Source of the DNA: Sulfuriflexus sp032250955 | Lineage (GTDB): Bacteria > Pseudomonadota > Gammaproteobacteria > AKS1 | Direction: 5' to 3' | Length of the DNA stretch: 64,000 nt | Assembly (NCBI RefSeq): GCF_032250955.1 | Contig: NZ_JAVVES010000001.1 | Span: 1 to 64,000 of the forward strand | Part shown: positions 26,539 through 36,777 of the stretch, piece by piece | Position numbering within the stretch: the first letter of the stretch is position 1 | Layout of the letters: the number at the start of each line of letters is the position of its first letter | Position numbers and translations under genes: made by a program | Notes under the pieces: model-generated | Seen by the model: the letters and a program-made list of their open reading frames with translations, nothing else | What the model was told of the DNA's origin: nothing | Database searches by the model: none

Positions 26539-27372
26539 TTAGAGGTCCAGCTCAGCGAAACCGGCAGCCTTGACACTACGATCTATCTGAACCAGTACCT
26601 CGAGTAATTCACGCATACGGTCGAGTGGCCAGGCATTGGGGCCGTCGCTAAGCGCCCTGGCCGGCTCCGGATGGGTTTCCATGAACAGCCCGGCGACGCC
26701 TGCGGCAACCGCGGCCCGCGCCAGCACCGGCACAAACTCGCGTTGGCCGCCCGAACAACTGCCCTGTCCACCCGGCAACTGTACCGAGTGGGTGGCATCA
26801 AAGACCACCGGGCAATTCGTGTCACGCATCGCTGCCAGCGCGCGCATATCCGAGACCAGGTTGTTATAGCCAAAGGACACGCCGCGTTCGCAGACCATGA
26901 TCTGCTCGTTGCCGGTGGCGAGGGCCTTGTCGGCAACATTCTTCATATCCCAGGGCGCGAGAAACTGGCCCTTTTTGATATTCACCGGCTTGCCCTGGCG
27001 GGCCACCTCCTGAATGAAGTTGGTCTGGCGACACAGGAAGGCAGGCGTCTGCAGCACATCGACCACGGCGGCCACCTCGTTTAACGGCGTGTCTTCATGG
27101 ACATCGGTCAGCACCGGCACCGCAATCTGTTCCCTGACCGTCTGCAGGATGCGCAGGCCTTCCTCGATCCCCGGGCCACGGAAACTTTCATGCGAGGAAC
27201 GGTTGGCCTTGTCAAAGGATGACTTGTAGATAAACGGTATACCCAGCGCGGCGGTCAGTTCCTTTAACTGGCCAGCCGTATCAAGCGCCAGTTGTTCGCT
27301 CTCGATAACGCAGGGGCCGGCGATCAGGAACAGGGGCTGGTCGAGACCGGCTTCAAAACCACATAACTTCAT
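26539..27372 (-). CDS. kdsA: 3-deoxy-8-phosphooctulonate synthase
   Basis: 277 aa. Condenses arabinose 5-phosphate and PEP to Kdo-8-phosphate for lipopolysaccharide. Recognised by LIAGPCVIES near the start, YKSSFDKANRSS, and FDATHSVQLPGG; the Asn in KANRSS marks the metal-independent class. The ATG overlaps the pyrG stop by four bases. It sits next to eno, whose product is PEP, one of its substrates. Confidence 0.97.
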   Translation of the reverse strand: MKLCGFEAGLDQPLFLIAGPCVIESEQLALDTAGQLKELTAALGIPFIYKSSFDKANRSSHESFRGPGIEEGLRILQTVREQIAVPVLTDVHEDTPLNEVAAVVDVLQTPAFLCRQTNFIQEVARQGKPVNIKKGQFLAPWDMKNVADKALATGNEQIMVCERGVSFGYNNLVSDMRALAAMRDTNCPVVFDATHSVQLPGGQGSCSGGQREFVPVLARAAVAAGVAGLFMETHPEPARALSDGPNAWPLDRMRELLEVLVQIDRSVKAAGFAELDL

Positions 27373-29018
27373 GCCACGTCCTCTTTACCCGCCGTGGCGG
27401 AATGGTGTTCGCGCGCCGCGCGAATAAAACCGCTGAACAGGGGATGTCCGTCACGCGGGTTGGAGGTGAACTCCGGATGGAACTGACAGGCCACGAACCA
27501 CGGGTGGTTGTCGAGCTCAATGACCTCGACCAGCTTGCCGTCTATCGACTTGCCTGCAATCTTCAGGCCGGCCTGTTCGAGCTGTTCCAGGTACTGGTTA
27601 TTAAATTCATAGCGATGACGGTGGCGCTCGGTGATCACCTCGTTGCCGTATAAGTCACGGCTGCGGGTACCCGCCATAAGCCGGCACTCCTGCCCACCCA
27701 GACGCATGGTGCCGCCCAGATCGGAATTTTCATCACGCCGTTCAATAATACCCTTTTCGTTGACCCACTCGGTAATAAGTGCAATCACGGGGTGTCTGGT
27801 ATCTGTACGGAATTCAGTGCTGTTGGCGTCCGCCATGCCGGCGATGTGACGGGCAAACTCAATCACCGCGACCTGCATACCCAGACAGATACCCAGGTAG
27901 GGGATATTGTTCTCACGCGCATACTGCACGGTCATGATCTTGCCCTCGACACCGCGCTCGCCAAATCCACCCGGGACGAGAATCGCATCCATGTCCTTGA
28001 GAAGATCACCATCATCCTTTTCAATATCCTCGGAATCGAAATAGGTAATGTTGACCCTGGTACGGGTATGGATACCGGCATGCGTCAGGGCCTCTGACAG
28101 TGACTTGTAGGATTCGGTCAGGTCGACGTACTTGCCGACCATCGCGATGTTCACCTCGGCTTCCGGGTGTGCCTTGGCCTCGTTCACGGCATCCCATGCA
28201 CTGAGGTCGGCCGGCCTGGTCTTCAGGTGCATCTTCTCGACCACGATGTCATCCAGGCCCTGTTCATGCAGGGTGCGCGGGATCTTGTAGATATTATCAA
28301 CATCGACAGCCGAGATGACGGCCCGCTCCGGGACGTTGGTAAACAGCGCGATCTTGCGACGGTCATCAGGCGGCATCGGAAACTCGGAACGGCACAACAG
28401 GATATCCGGCTGGATACCGATACTGCGCAGCTCCTTCACCGAGTGCTGGGTCGGCTTGGTCTTGACCTCGCCGGCTGCCGCGATATAGGGCAACAGGGTC
28501 AGGTGCATGAACAGGCTCTGGGTCGGACCGAGTTCCACACCAAGCTGGCGAATCGCCTCAAGGAACGGCAGTGATTCGATGTCACCGACGGTACCGCCAA
28601 TCTCGACCATGGCGACATCGGCATCCCCGGCACCGGCCATGATATTGCGTTTGATCTCGTCGGTAATATGCGGGATCACCTGCACGGTACCGCCGAGGTA
28701 TTCACCGCGACGTTCCTTGCGGATAACGTTTTCGTAGATCTGTCCGGTCGTGAAGTTATTCGCCTTGCTCATGGTGGTATGCACAAAGCGTTCATAATGC
28801 CCCAGGTCGAGGTCGGTTTCGGCCCCGTCCTCGGTCACAAAGACCTCGCCGTGCTGGAAGGGACTCATGGTGCCCGGGTCAACGTTGATATAGGGGTCGA
28901 GTTTCATCAGGGTGACTTTCAGCCCCCGGGACTCGAGAATAGCCGCAAGCGAGGCCGCCGCGATGCCCTTCCCGAGAGAAGAAACCACGCCACCTGTAAT
29001 AAAAATAAATTTGGTCAT
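27369..29018 (-). CDS. pyrG: CTP synthase
   Basis: 549 aa. Aminates UTP to CTP. The N-terminal synthetase domain begins FIFITGGVVSSLGKGI and the C-terminal class I glutamine amidotransferase has its nucleophile Cys in YLGICLGMQVAVIEFAR and the His/Glu pair in CQFHPEF. Complete, normal length. On the minus strand a TATAAT at 29076-29071 may serve its promoter, but no convincing -35 was found. Confidence 0.98.
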   Translation of the reverse strand: MTKFIFITGGVVSSLGKGIAAASLAAILESRGLKVTLMKLDPYINVDPGTMSPFQHGEVFVTEDGAETDLDLGHYERFVHTTMSKANNFTTGQIYENVIRKERRGEYLGGTVQVIPHITDEIKRNIMAGAGDADVAMVEIGGTVGDIESLPFLEAIRQLGVELGPTQSLFMHLTLLPYIAAAGEVKTKPTQHSVKELRSIGIQPDILLCRSEFPMPPDDRRKIALFTNVPERAVISAVDVDNIYKIPRTLHEQGLDDIVVEKMHLKTRPADLSAWDAVNEAKAHPEAEVNIAMVGKYVDLTESYKSLSEALTHAGIHTRTRVNITYFDSEDIEKDDGDLLKDMDAILVPGGFGERGVEGKIMTVQYARENNIPYLGICLGMQVAVIEFARHIAGMADANSTEFRTDTRHPVIALITEWVNEKGIIERRDENSDLGGTMRLGGQECRLMAGTRSRDLYGNEVITERHRHRYEFNNQYLEQLEQAGLKIAGKSIDGKLVEVIELDNHPWFVACQFHPEFTSNPRDGHPLFSGFIRAAREHHSATAGKEDVA

Positions 29019-29150
29019 TTAAGGGATTTTCCCGTCAGAATTCTGGGCAATGTGATCATTACCGGACGGGATTATACGTTACCAGAACACGCCCCGCTTC
29101 TCAATGAACAAATGCTGACCGGCAAAAATAAATCCGTGTCCTGACGGGCC

Positions 29151-30494
29151 TCACTGCCAGTCGATATACAGACCCTCGCCCCCTTTAGGCGCGGCAAAGG
29201 GTTCGCAGACACAGAGCCCTGGCACCGCGGCCAGTTCATCACCAACGAAAACCAGCGGGATGCGCTGGCGTTGCCACGGCGGGATACCGGCCTCCTGAAA
29301 GAGCTTTTTCAGGCTATGGTGCCGATCACGCCCGGCCGGGCGACAGCGCTCCCCCCCCTGTCGCAGGCGTAACTGGATACGGGCCGGCGTATCCCGGATA
29401 TCCGCGCGCAGCCCTTCGCCAACAGCAGGCTGGCTCGAAAGCTGCCCCGACCAGGGTAAGACCACCTTCTCCTGCAGGTTCCAGTCCCGGCACCAATCCG
29501 TGGCGACCCTGCGCAGGGGGGGCATCGCATAGAGGCGGCCCCGGTAACGACGCAGCTCCACGCCAGACCATTCCAGGTGTGGGTTACGATCCTGGGCGGC
29601 ACCGAGCATATCGTGCTGTACCTGCAGCAGCTTGCGCCGCGATGGCAAGGCCAGTCCCTGCTGCCGTAACCAGTGGCGCAAGACATTGCGTTGCCTGGCT
29701 GCATCGAGAGCAGCCAGGCCCGGCAGTGACAGGCTTTGCCCCGTCCCCACAAGGCCCTGCATATCCAGGGCCGCGAGTGCCTCGAGCAGGCCCTCGTTTT
29801 CAGCCTGCTGGCTGGCTACGCGGCCCAGGGTGTCCTGGATTGCCGGCCAGCGTTGTTGCAATACGGGCATGACCTCGTGGCGCAGGTAGTTACGATCAAT
29901 ACAGGTGTCCAGGTTAGACGGGTCATCGACCCAGTGCAGCTGCTGGTGTTCGGCATACTCCCGTAGTTCGTCACGCCCGACCTCGAGCAAGGGTCGCCAG
30001 TGCGCCCCGGCACCAAAGGCTCGCTGCCACGGCATCGCTGCCTGGCCCCGGCTGCCGCTGCCGCGGAATAACTGTAGCAACAAGGTCTCGGCCTGATCAT
30101 CACGGTGTTGGGCGGTGAGCAGGATATCACCCGCCTTGATGATTTCCTGTAAGGCCGCATAGCGGGCCTGGCGCGCTGCGGCTTCAGGACTCTCACCCCT
30201 GGCAGCCCTGGCCTCGACCTGCAGTACGGTTAAGGGGATGTCGAGTTGCCGGCAAACCTGCCGGCAGTGTTCGACCCAGCGATCCGCCTGTGGCTGCAAG
30301 CCGTGATGCACATGCACCGCCTCGATGCCGACAGCCAGTTGCGCCCGGCAACGTGAAAGGAGGTGCAACAGACAGTGCGAGTCCAGCCCGCCACTGTAGG
30401 CGACGATGAAACGCTGCGGGGCATGAACTGACGAGGGTTGTGTGGCAAGGCACGTCTGCAATGCTGATAACAACCGCGAAGGCGTCATGCTCAT
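29151..30494 (-). CDS. tilS: tRNA(Ile)-lysidine synthase
   Basis: 447 aa. Modifies C34 of the CAU-anticodon tRNA-Ile so that it reads AUA. PP-loop ATP pyrophosphatase motif SGGLDS in VAYSGGLDSHCLL near residue 33, and the AHHxDDQAET-type motif appears as TAQHRDDQAETLLLQLFRGSG. The C-terminal tRNA-binding domain is present (RQGGERCRPAGRDRHHSLKK). Start may be the ATG at 30494 or 30488. Essential gene; normal length. Confidence 0.96.
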   Translation of the reverse strand: MSMTPSRLLSALQTCLATQPSSVHAPQRFIVAYSGGLDSHCLLHLLSRCRAQLAVGIEAVHVHHGLQPQADRWVEHCRQVCRQLDIPLTVLQVEARAARGESPEAAARQARYAALQEIIKAGDILLTAQHRDDQAETLLLQLFRGSGSRGQAAMPWQRAFGAGAHWRPLLEVGRDELREYAEHQQLHWVDDPSNLDTCIDRNYLRHEVMPVLQQRWPAIQDTLGRVASQQAENEGLLEALAALDMQGLVGTGQSLSLPGLAALDAARQRNVLRHWLRQQGLALPSRRKLLQVQHDMLGAAQDRNPHLEWSGVELRRYRGRLYAMPPLRRVATDWCRDWNLQEKVVLPWSGQLSSQPAVGEGLRADIRDTPARIQLRLRQGGERCRPAGRDRHHSLKKLFQEAGIPPWQRQRIPLVFVGDELAAVPGLCVCEPFAAPKGGEGLYIDWQ

Positions 30495-30503
30495 GAAGAG
30501 GAC

Positions 30504-31463
30504 TTACTGTTCCTGGTAATTACCGAAACGCGAGAGACGCTCGTAACGCTGTTCCAGTAGACGATCAGTGGGGATGCCACCAATGCCCTCGAGCGTTTCC
30601 AGCAAGGTGGTTTTCAGGGTGCGGGCCATGGCGTCAATATCACGGTGAGCGCCGCCCAGTGGTTCCTTGATGATGCCGTCAACCAGCCCGAGTTCTTTCA
30701 GACGCTCGGCGGTGATGCCCATCGCCGCAGCGGCGTCAGCGGCCTTCTCGGCACTCTTCCACAAAATGGAGGCACAGCCTTCCGGTGAAATCACCGAGTA
30801 GGTACTGTATTCAAGCATCAGGATGCGATCGCCGACACCGATAGCCAGTGCGCCGCCGGAGCCGCCCTCACCGATCACGGTACAGATAACGGGTGTCTTC
30901 AGCTCCGCCATGACAAACAGGTTACGGGCAATGGCTTCACTCTGGCCACGTTCCTCGGCATCAATACCCGGATAGGCGCCCGGGGTGTCGATGAAGGTCA
31001 GCACGGGCAGGCGGAAACGTTCGGCCATTTGCATCAGGCGCAGCGCCTTGCGATAGCCTTCCGGCCGTGGCATCCCAAAGTTACGCTCGAGCTTTTCCTT
31101 GGTGTCGCGCCCCTTTTGCTGACCGATAACCATCACCGGCCGACCCTCGAGGCGCGCCAGGCCACCAACAATGGCGCGGTCATCGGCGTAGGCGCGATCC
31201 CCGTGCAGTTCTTCGAAATCCTCAAAGATGCGCTCGATGTAGTCAAGCAAGTAGGGACGCTGCGGATGACGCGCCAGTTGCGAGACCTGCCACGGCGTCA
31301 GTGACTTGAAGATCGACTCGGTCAGTGAGCGGCTCTTGTCCTGCAAGCGCCGGATCTCGTCAGTGATATTGATTTCGGAGTCGTCACCGACATAGCGAAG
31401 CTCTTCGATCTTCGCTTCAAGTTCGGCAATCGGCTGTTCAAATTCCAGAAAATTCAGATTCAT
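30504..31463 (-). CDS. accA: Acetyl-CoA carboxylase carboxyltransferase alpha subunit
   Basis: 319 aa, same length as E. coli AccA. With AccD transfers carboxyl from biotin to acetyl-CoA, the first step of fatty acid synthesis. Family segments FLEFEQPIAELEAKIEEL at the start, LTPWQVSQLARHPQRPY, and GEGGSGGALAIGVGD. Between dnaE and tilS, the conserved dnaE-accA-tilS order. Confidence 0.98.
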   Translation of the reverse strand: MNLNFLEFEQPIAELEAKIEELRYVGDDSEINITDEIRRLQDKSRSLTESIFKSLTPWQVSQLARHPQRPYLLDYIERIFEDFEELHGDRAYADDRAIVGGLARLEGRPVMVIGQQKGRDTKEKLERNFGMPRPEGYRKALRLMQMAERFRLPVLTFIDTPGAYPGIDAEERGQSEAIARNLFVMAELKTPVICTVIGEGGSGGALAIGVGDRILMLEYSTYSVISPEGCASILWKSAEKAADAAAAMGITAERLKELGLVDGIIKEPLGGAHRDIDAMARTLKTTLLETLEGIGGIPTDRLLEQRYERLSRFGNYQEQ

Positions 31464-31534
31464 AACAATAAGATAACGGATAAAGACAGAAATCGCAAAA
31501 GCATGTAATCGCCCCTGCCATGAAAATGCAGGCG

Positions 31535-34500
31535 CTAGTATAGCACCTCTACTTTGCCCTCTCCCGCCAATTCCTGCAGACGATGCAGGAGTTCATCGGT
31601 TGGGTGGATGCGCCAGTCCGCACCCAGGCTGATGCGGGCACAGGAGTCCTGTCTGACATAGTTGAGGCTCACCGGGCACTGGCCGTCACGAAACGGAGTC
31701 AGGGTCTGTTCGAGGGCATCAAGAAAGCCGTTACCGGCATGCCGCTCATCGACCTGTATCAACAACTGGTGAGCATAGTGCTCACGGGCCTCATTGATAT
31801 CGTAGATATGGGATGCCTGCATGCGCAGTCCGCCACTGTAATCATCCTCACGTACGCTGCCCTTGATAACGAGCAACTTGTCCTTGGCGATAAGGTGCTG
31901 AAACTGCTTGTAGATATCCTTGAAAGCGGCCACCTCGAGCCGGCCACTACGATCATCCAGGGTCATAAAACCCATGCGCTCACCGGACTTTGTATTCCGG
32001 GTCTGCAAGGCGACGACCAGGCCGGCCACGGTTTGTTCCGAGCGGTCACGCGACGCTTGCACATTGACCAGGCGGCTTGTGATCACGCGTTCGAGTTCAT
32101 GTTCATACTGCGTGATGGGGTGACCGGTGAGATAGAGGCCGAGGGTATCTTTCTCGCCTTCCAGACGTTCTTTCTCCGGCCATTCCGCCATGGACTTGAG
32201 TTCAACGGCCTGCATTTCCACGGCCGGGCCGCCGAACAGGTCTTCCATGCCCTGGGCCTCGTTACGCTGATGCTGTTCGGCGCTTTGCATGGCGACACCA
32301 AGGCTTGCCATCAGGGTAGCGCGATTCGGCGCCATGCCATCGAGTGCCCCGGCACGGATCATGGCCTCGAGTACCCGGCGATTCACCTTGCGCGAATCAA
32401 TGCGCCGGCAGAAGTCGAACAGGTCGGCATACAGCCCGTTTTCATTACGCTCCCGGACAATGCTTTCAAGAGCCGCTTCACCGACCCCCTTGATGGCGCC
32501 CAGACCATAGTAAATCGAGTTTTCACCCTGGCTGGTAAACATGTATTCGCAGTTGTTGACGTTGGGCGGCAAGACCTCTAGCTGCATGTGTCGGCACTCC
32601 TCGATCAACATCACCACCTTGTCGGTGTTGTCCATATCCGATGACATCACGGCCGCCATGAAGGCCGCCGGGTAATGCGCCTTTAACCAGGCAGTGTGAT
32701 AGGAGACCAGCGCATAGGCGGCAGAGTGAGACTTGTTGAAGCCGTAGCCGGCAAACTTCTCCATCAGGTCGAACAGATCACCGGCCTTTTTCTCGTCAAA
32801 GCCCAGCTCGCGGGCGCCGGCCATAAATATCTCGCGCTGCTTGGCCATCTCTTCGGGTTTTTTCTTGCCCATGGCGCGGCGCAGCAAGTCGGCACTGCCC
32901 AGGGAGTAGTTGCCGATGATCTGCGAGATCTGCATGACCTGTTCCTGGTAAACGATGACCCCGTAAGTCGGCGCTAGCACTTCCTCCAGTTCGGCAAAGG
33001 GGAATTTCACCTTGGCCCCATGCTTACGACTAATGAAGTCATCCACCATGCCCGATTCCAACGGGCCCGGACGGAACAACGCCACCAGCGCAATAATCTC
33101 TTCAAAATTATCCGGCTTGAGTTTTTTAATCAGCTCTTTCATACCGCGTGATTCAAGCTGGAACACGGCAGTGGTCTCACAGGCCTTGAGCAGGTCAAAG
33201 GTCTTTACATCATTCATCGGCAGCTGTTCCAGCACCACCGCGGCCTCGCCATTGCGTTCGCGTTCCCGGTTCACTGTCTTCAGGGCACGGTCGATAATGG
33301 TCAGGGTGCGCAGCCCCAGGAAGTCGAATTTCACCAGGCCAATCGATTCGACATCATCCTTGTCGAGTTGCGAGACGATGCTCTCGGCCCCCTGTTCACA
33401 ATACAGTGGCAGGAAGTCGGTCAGGGCGGTCGGCGCAATGACCACGCCCCCGGCATGCTTGCCGGCGTTGCGCGTAATGCCCTCGAGCGAGCGTGCCAGC
33501 TCGATGAGTCCATAAACCTCTTCGTCGTCTTCATAGCGGCGACGCAGTTCCTCTTCCTGCTCCAGCGCCTTGTCGAGCGTGATGCCGATTTCAAACGGGA
33601 TGAGCTTGGCGATCTGATCGACAAAGCCGTACGGATGACCGAGCACACGACCAACATCCCGGACTACCGCCTTCGCCGCCATGGTGCCGTAGGTGATGAT
33701 CTGGGAGACCTTGTCCCGGCCGTAGTGCCGGGCGACATAATCAATGACGCGGTCACGCCCTTCCATACAGAAGTCGACATCGAAGTCGGGCATGGAGACA
33801 CGTTCAGGGTTGAGGAAGCGTTCAAACAGCAGGTCATATTCAAGCGGGTCGAGATCGGTAATACCCAGCGCATAGGCCACGATCGACCCCGCCCCGGAAC
33901 CGCGCCCGGGACCGACCGGCACATCGTTGCGCCTGGCCCAGCGGATAAAGTCGGCAACGATCAGGAAATAACCGGGAAACCCCATGCTGATGATCACATC
34001 GAGTTCCCGCTGCAGGCGCGCCTTGTATTCGCCGCGTTTCTCCTCACTGAACACGCCCTTGACGGGTTCAAGTTGCCGGATACGTTCCTCGAGCCCCTGC
34101 TCGGACTCGCTGCGCAGGAATTCCTCAATCGTCAGCCCATCCGGAACCGGGAAGTCCGGCAAGAAGTATTCACCGAGACGCAGTTCGAGGTTACAGCGCC
34201 GGGCGATGGCTTGAGTGTTCTCGATGGCCTCGGGGATATCGGCGAACAAGCCGGCCATCTCTTCGCTGTTACGCAGGTACTGTTGTTCACTGTAATGGTG
34301 CTGGCGACGGCTGTCGTTCAGTGTGCGCCCTTCGTGAATACACACACGTGCCTCGTGGGACTCAAAATCGTCTTTCTCGATAAAGCGGACATCGTTACTC
34401 GCCACCACAGGGATCTGCTTCTCCAGTGCCAGTTCGACGGCGGCATGCAGGTAGGTCTCTTCGTTCTCACGCCCGGTGCGGACCAGCTCCAGGTAAAAGC

Positions 34501-34990
34501 GATCCGGGAACAAGACCGACCAGTTATCGAGTAACTGCGCCGCCAGGTTTTTATCACCGTCGATCAAGGCCCGGCCGATATCACCGGCACGTCCACCGGA
34601 CAGCGCGATCAGGCCATCGGTTGCCCCCTCTAACCAGCTGTGCTCGATCATCGGCACACCGCGATGCTGACCTTCGGTATAACTGCGCGTGATCAAGCGG
34701 TTCAGGTTCAGATAACCGTTGCGATCCTGGCAGAGCAGGATCAAGCGGCTCGACGGATTACGCTCATCCTCGCCGCGAACAAGCAGTTCGACACCGATGA
34801 TCGGCTTGATACCCGCTGCCAGCGCGGCTCGGTAAAACTTCACCATGGCAAACAGGTTGGATTGATCGGTCAGGGCCACGGCGGGCATACCGGCCGCGGC
34901 GAGCGCCTTCATCAGCGGCTTGATCCGAACCAGGCCATCGACGAGGGAAAACTCGGTGTGCAGATGCAGGTGTACAAAGCCGCTCGACAT
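31535..34990 (-). CDS. dnaE: DNA polymerase III alpha subunit
   Basis: 1151 aa. Replicative polymerase. N-terminal PHP domain (HLHLHTEFSLVDG at about 8-20), the C-family polymerase core with catalytic aspartates in MPDFDVDFCMEGRDRVIDYV near residue 400, a helix-hairpin-helix region and C-terminal OB fold (ERMGFMTLDDRSGRLEVAAF). DnaE1 type by length and context. The ATG shares one base with the rnhB stop (TGATG). Confidence 0.98.
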   Translation of the reverse strand: MSSGFVHLHLHTEFSLVDGLVRIKPLMKALAAAGMPAVALTDQSNLFAMVKFYRAALAAGIKPIIGVELLVRGEDERNPSSRLILLCQDRNGYLNLNRLITRSYTEGQHRGVPMIEHSWLEGATDGLIALSGGRAGDIGRALIDGDKNLAAQLLDNWSVLFPDRFYLELVRTGRENEETYLHAAVELALEKQIPVVASNDVRFIEKDDFESHEARVCIHEGRTLNDSRRQHHYSEQQYLRNSEEMAGLFADIPEAIENTQAIARRCNLELRLGEYFLPDFPVPDGLTIEEFLRSESEQGLEERIRQLEPVKGVFSEEKRGEYKARLQRELDVIISMGFPGYFLIVADFIRWARRNDVPVGPGRGSGAGSIVAYALGITDLDPLEYDLLFERFLNPERVSMPDFDVDFCMEGRDRVIDYVARHYGRDKVSQIITYGTMAAKAVVRDVGRVLGHPYGFVDQIAKLIPFEIGITLDKALEQEEELRRRYEDDEEVYGLIELARSLEGITRNAGKHAGGVVIAPTALTDFLPLYCEQGAESIVSQLDKDDVESIGLVKFDFLGLRTLTIIDRALKTVNRERERNGEAAVVLEQLPMNDVKTFDLLKACETTAVFQLESRGMKELIKKLKPDNFEEIIALVALFRPGPLESGMVDDFISRKHGAKVKFPFAELEEVLAPTYGVIVYQEQVMQISQIIGNYSLGSADLLRRAMGKKKPEEMAKQREIFMAGARELGFDEKKAGDLFDLMEKFAGYGFNKSHSAAYALVSYHTAWLKAHYPAAFMAAVMSSDMDNTDKVVMLIEECRHMQLEVLPPNVNNCEYMFTSQGENSIYYGLGAIKGVGEAALESIVRERNENGLYADLFDFCRRIDSRKVNRRVLEAMIRAGALDGMAPNRATLMASLGVAMQSAEQHQRNEAQGMEDLFGGPAVEMQAVELKSMAEWPEKERLEGEKDTLGLYLTGHPITQYEHELERVITSRLVNVQASRDRSEQTVAGLVVALQTRNTKSGERMGFMTLDDRSGRLEVAAFKDIYKQFQHLIAKDKLLVIKGSVREDDYSGGLRMQASHIYDINEAREHYAHQLLIQVDERHAGNGFLDALEQTLTPFRDGQCPVSLNYVRQDSCARISLGADWRIHPTDELLHRLQELAGEGKVEVLY

Positions 34991-35589
34991 CAGTCCTGCT
35001 CCAGCAAACGCGCGACCGGGCCGAAGCTGTAACGGTGTATCGGCGTCACACCGTGTTCGGCAAGTGCCTGCATGTGTAACCTGGTCGGGTAGCCCTTATG
35101 TGCAGCGAATCCGTAACCGGGATATATCGCCTCAAGGCCGACCATTTCACGGTCGCGTTCCACCTTGGCGATGATCGACGCTGCACTGATACAGGGCTCG
35201 GACTGGTCACCCTTGACAATCGCCTCCGTCGTGCAGCGCAGTTGCGGGCAACGATTGCCATCGATCAGGGCATGTTCGGGCGGGATCGCCAGTAAGCCGA
35301 CGGCACGCTGCATGGCCAGCATGCTGGCGTGCAGGATATTCAGTTCATCGATTTCATCAACCTCGGCGCGGGCGATGGCCCAGCACAAGGCTTTTTGCCG
35401 AATCTCGATATTCAGTGCCTCACGACGTTTGGCCGTCATGGCCTTGGAGTCGGCCAGGCCTTCGATCGGCCTGACCGGGTCAAGGATCACTGCGGCCGCA
35501 ACCACCGGCCCGGCCAGTGGTCCGCGACCGACTTCATCGACACCGGCAATCAGGCCCCGGGCGGAATATTGGAGTAATTCAGATGGCAT
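34990..35589 (-). CDS. rnhB: Ribonuclease HII
   Basis: 199 aa. Removes ribonucleotides from DNA. Catalytic acidic residues are in VDEVGRGPLAGPVVAAAV near residue 18 and in EHALIDG; the C-terminal HKGYPTRLH segment is typical. Coupled to dnaE. The lpxB-rnhB-dnaE order is conserved in gammaproteobacteria. Confidence 0.97.
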   Translation of the reverse strand: MPSELLQYSARGLIAGVDEVGRGPLAGPVVAAAVILDPVRPIEGLADSKAMTAKRREALNIEIRQKALCWAIARAEVDEIDELNILHASMLAMQRAVGLLAIPPEHALIDGNRCPQLRCTTEAIVKGDQSEPCISAASIIAKVERDREMVGLEAIYPGYGFAAHKGYPTRLHMQALAEHGVTPIHRYSFGPVARLLEQD

Positions 35590-35619
35590 ACTGTGTTTAT
35601 TCGTTATTCGTCCCGGGCG

Positions 35620-36774
35620 TCAGTTTACCTGCCGCGTTGCCCCTTGCTCAACGACCTCGAGCACCGCCTCGGCGGCGCGTTGATCCGTATTCTGGCGCAA
35701 CTGCAGGTGGATGGCCGTGAAGCGCTCCACAAGTGACTGCACAATTTCCGGTTTCTCAAGATAGTCGAGCAGATACTGGCCCATCCGCGCCGGACTGGCA
35801 TCCTTTTGTATGCACTCCGGCACCAGCGACTCGCCGGCCAGCAGGTTCGGCAGGGAGAAATGCTGCACGTGTGACCAGGCGCGCAGGATCAGGTGGTTCA
35901 ACCAGGCCATGCGGTAAGCAACCACCATCGGGCGCTTGATCAGCATCGCCTCAAGCGTCGCCGTCCCGGAGGCCATGAGGATCGCATCGGCGGCCCCCAT
36001 GGCCTCACGGGCCTGGCCATCGATGACAGTAATGGGCAGATCGGCATCGGTTTGCTGTAAACAACGTTCAAACATCTCGCGCACCATCGGGCTGGCCAGC
36101 GGGACGACGTAGTGGATAGCCGGGTTGCGCGCATGACACCAGCGCGCGGTATCCAGGAAGCTGCGGGCAAGATACCGCACTTCGCTGATCCGGCTCCCCG
36201 GCAGAATAGCAATAACGGGACCGGCTTCCGGCAGCCCCAGGTTCAGCCTGGCCACGTTACGGTCTGTCGCCAGGGGGATACGGTCGGCAAAGGGATGACC
36301 GACGAATGTCACCGGTACCCGGTGCTGTTCGTAAAAGGCCGCTTCAAATGGAAACAGGGTCAGGACGCGGTCAACCGAGCGGACAATTTTTTTAAGCCGG
36401 TAACGTCGCCAGGCCCAGACCTGCGGGCTGACATACTGCACTGTCGGGATACCGGCGGCATGACATGGCTCGAGCAGACCAAGGTTGAAGTCGGGGACAT
36501 CAATGCCGACGATGACATCCGGTGGTTGCGCGATAAAGTGATCGCGTAAGCGGGCTCGAATGCCGCGCAGTTCACGATAATGGGCGAAGGCATCAACCAG
36601 CCCGAAGATGGACAGTTTTTCCGAGGGGAACAATGCCCGGCAGCCGGTCTCGATCATACGCGGACCGGCAATACCTTCAAACTCGGCATCCGGTATGCGC
36701 TTGCGTATGGCCTGAATCAGGCCGGCGCCGAGCAAATCACCGGAGGACTCGCCTGCAACGATACCGATACGCAT
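35620..36774 (-). CDS. lpxB: Lipid-A-disaccharide synthase
   Basis: 384 aa. GT19 glycosyltransferase joining UDP-diacylglucosamine and lipid X. N-terminal IVAGESSGDLLGAGL, then YVSPQVWAWRRYRLKKI and FVGHPFADRI, and LPGSRISEVRYL. Starts three bases after lpxA. Normal length. Confidence 0.98.
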   Translation of the reverse strand: MRIGIVAGESSGDLLGAGLIQAIRKRIPDAEFEGIAGPRMIETGCRALFPSEKLSIFGLVDAFAHYRELRGIRARLRDHFIAQPPDVIVGIDVPDFNLGLLEPCHAAGIPTVQYVSPQVWAWRRYRLKKIVRSVDRVLTLFPFEAAFYEQHRVPVTFVGHPFADRIPLATDRNVARLNLGLPEAGPVIAILPGSRISEVRYLARSFLDTARWCHARNPAIHYVVPLASPMVREMFERCLQQTDADLPITVIDGQAREAMGAADAILMASGTATLEAMLIKRPMVVAYRMAWLNHLILRAWSHVQHFSLPNLLAGESLVPECIQKDASPARMGQYLLDYLEKPEIVQSLVERFTAIHLQLRQNTDQRAAEAVLEVVEQGATRQVN

Positions 36775-36777
36775 GCG

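Noticed and set aside
31583..32581. 332-codon plus-strand frame opposite dnaE
   Set aside because: Shadow of the dnaE C-terminal coding region; no family resemblance.
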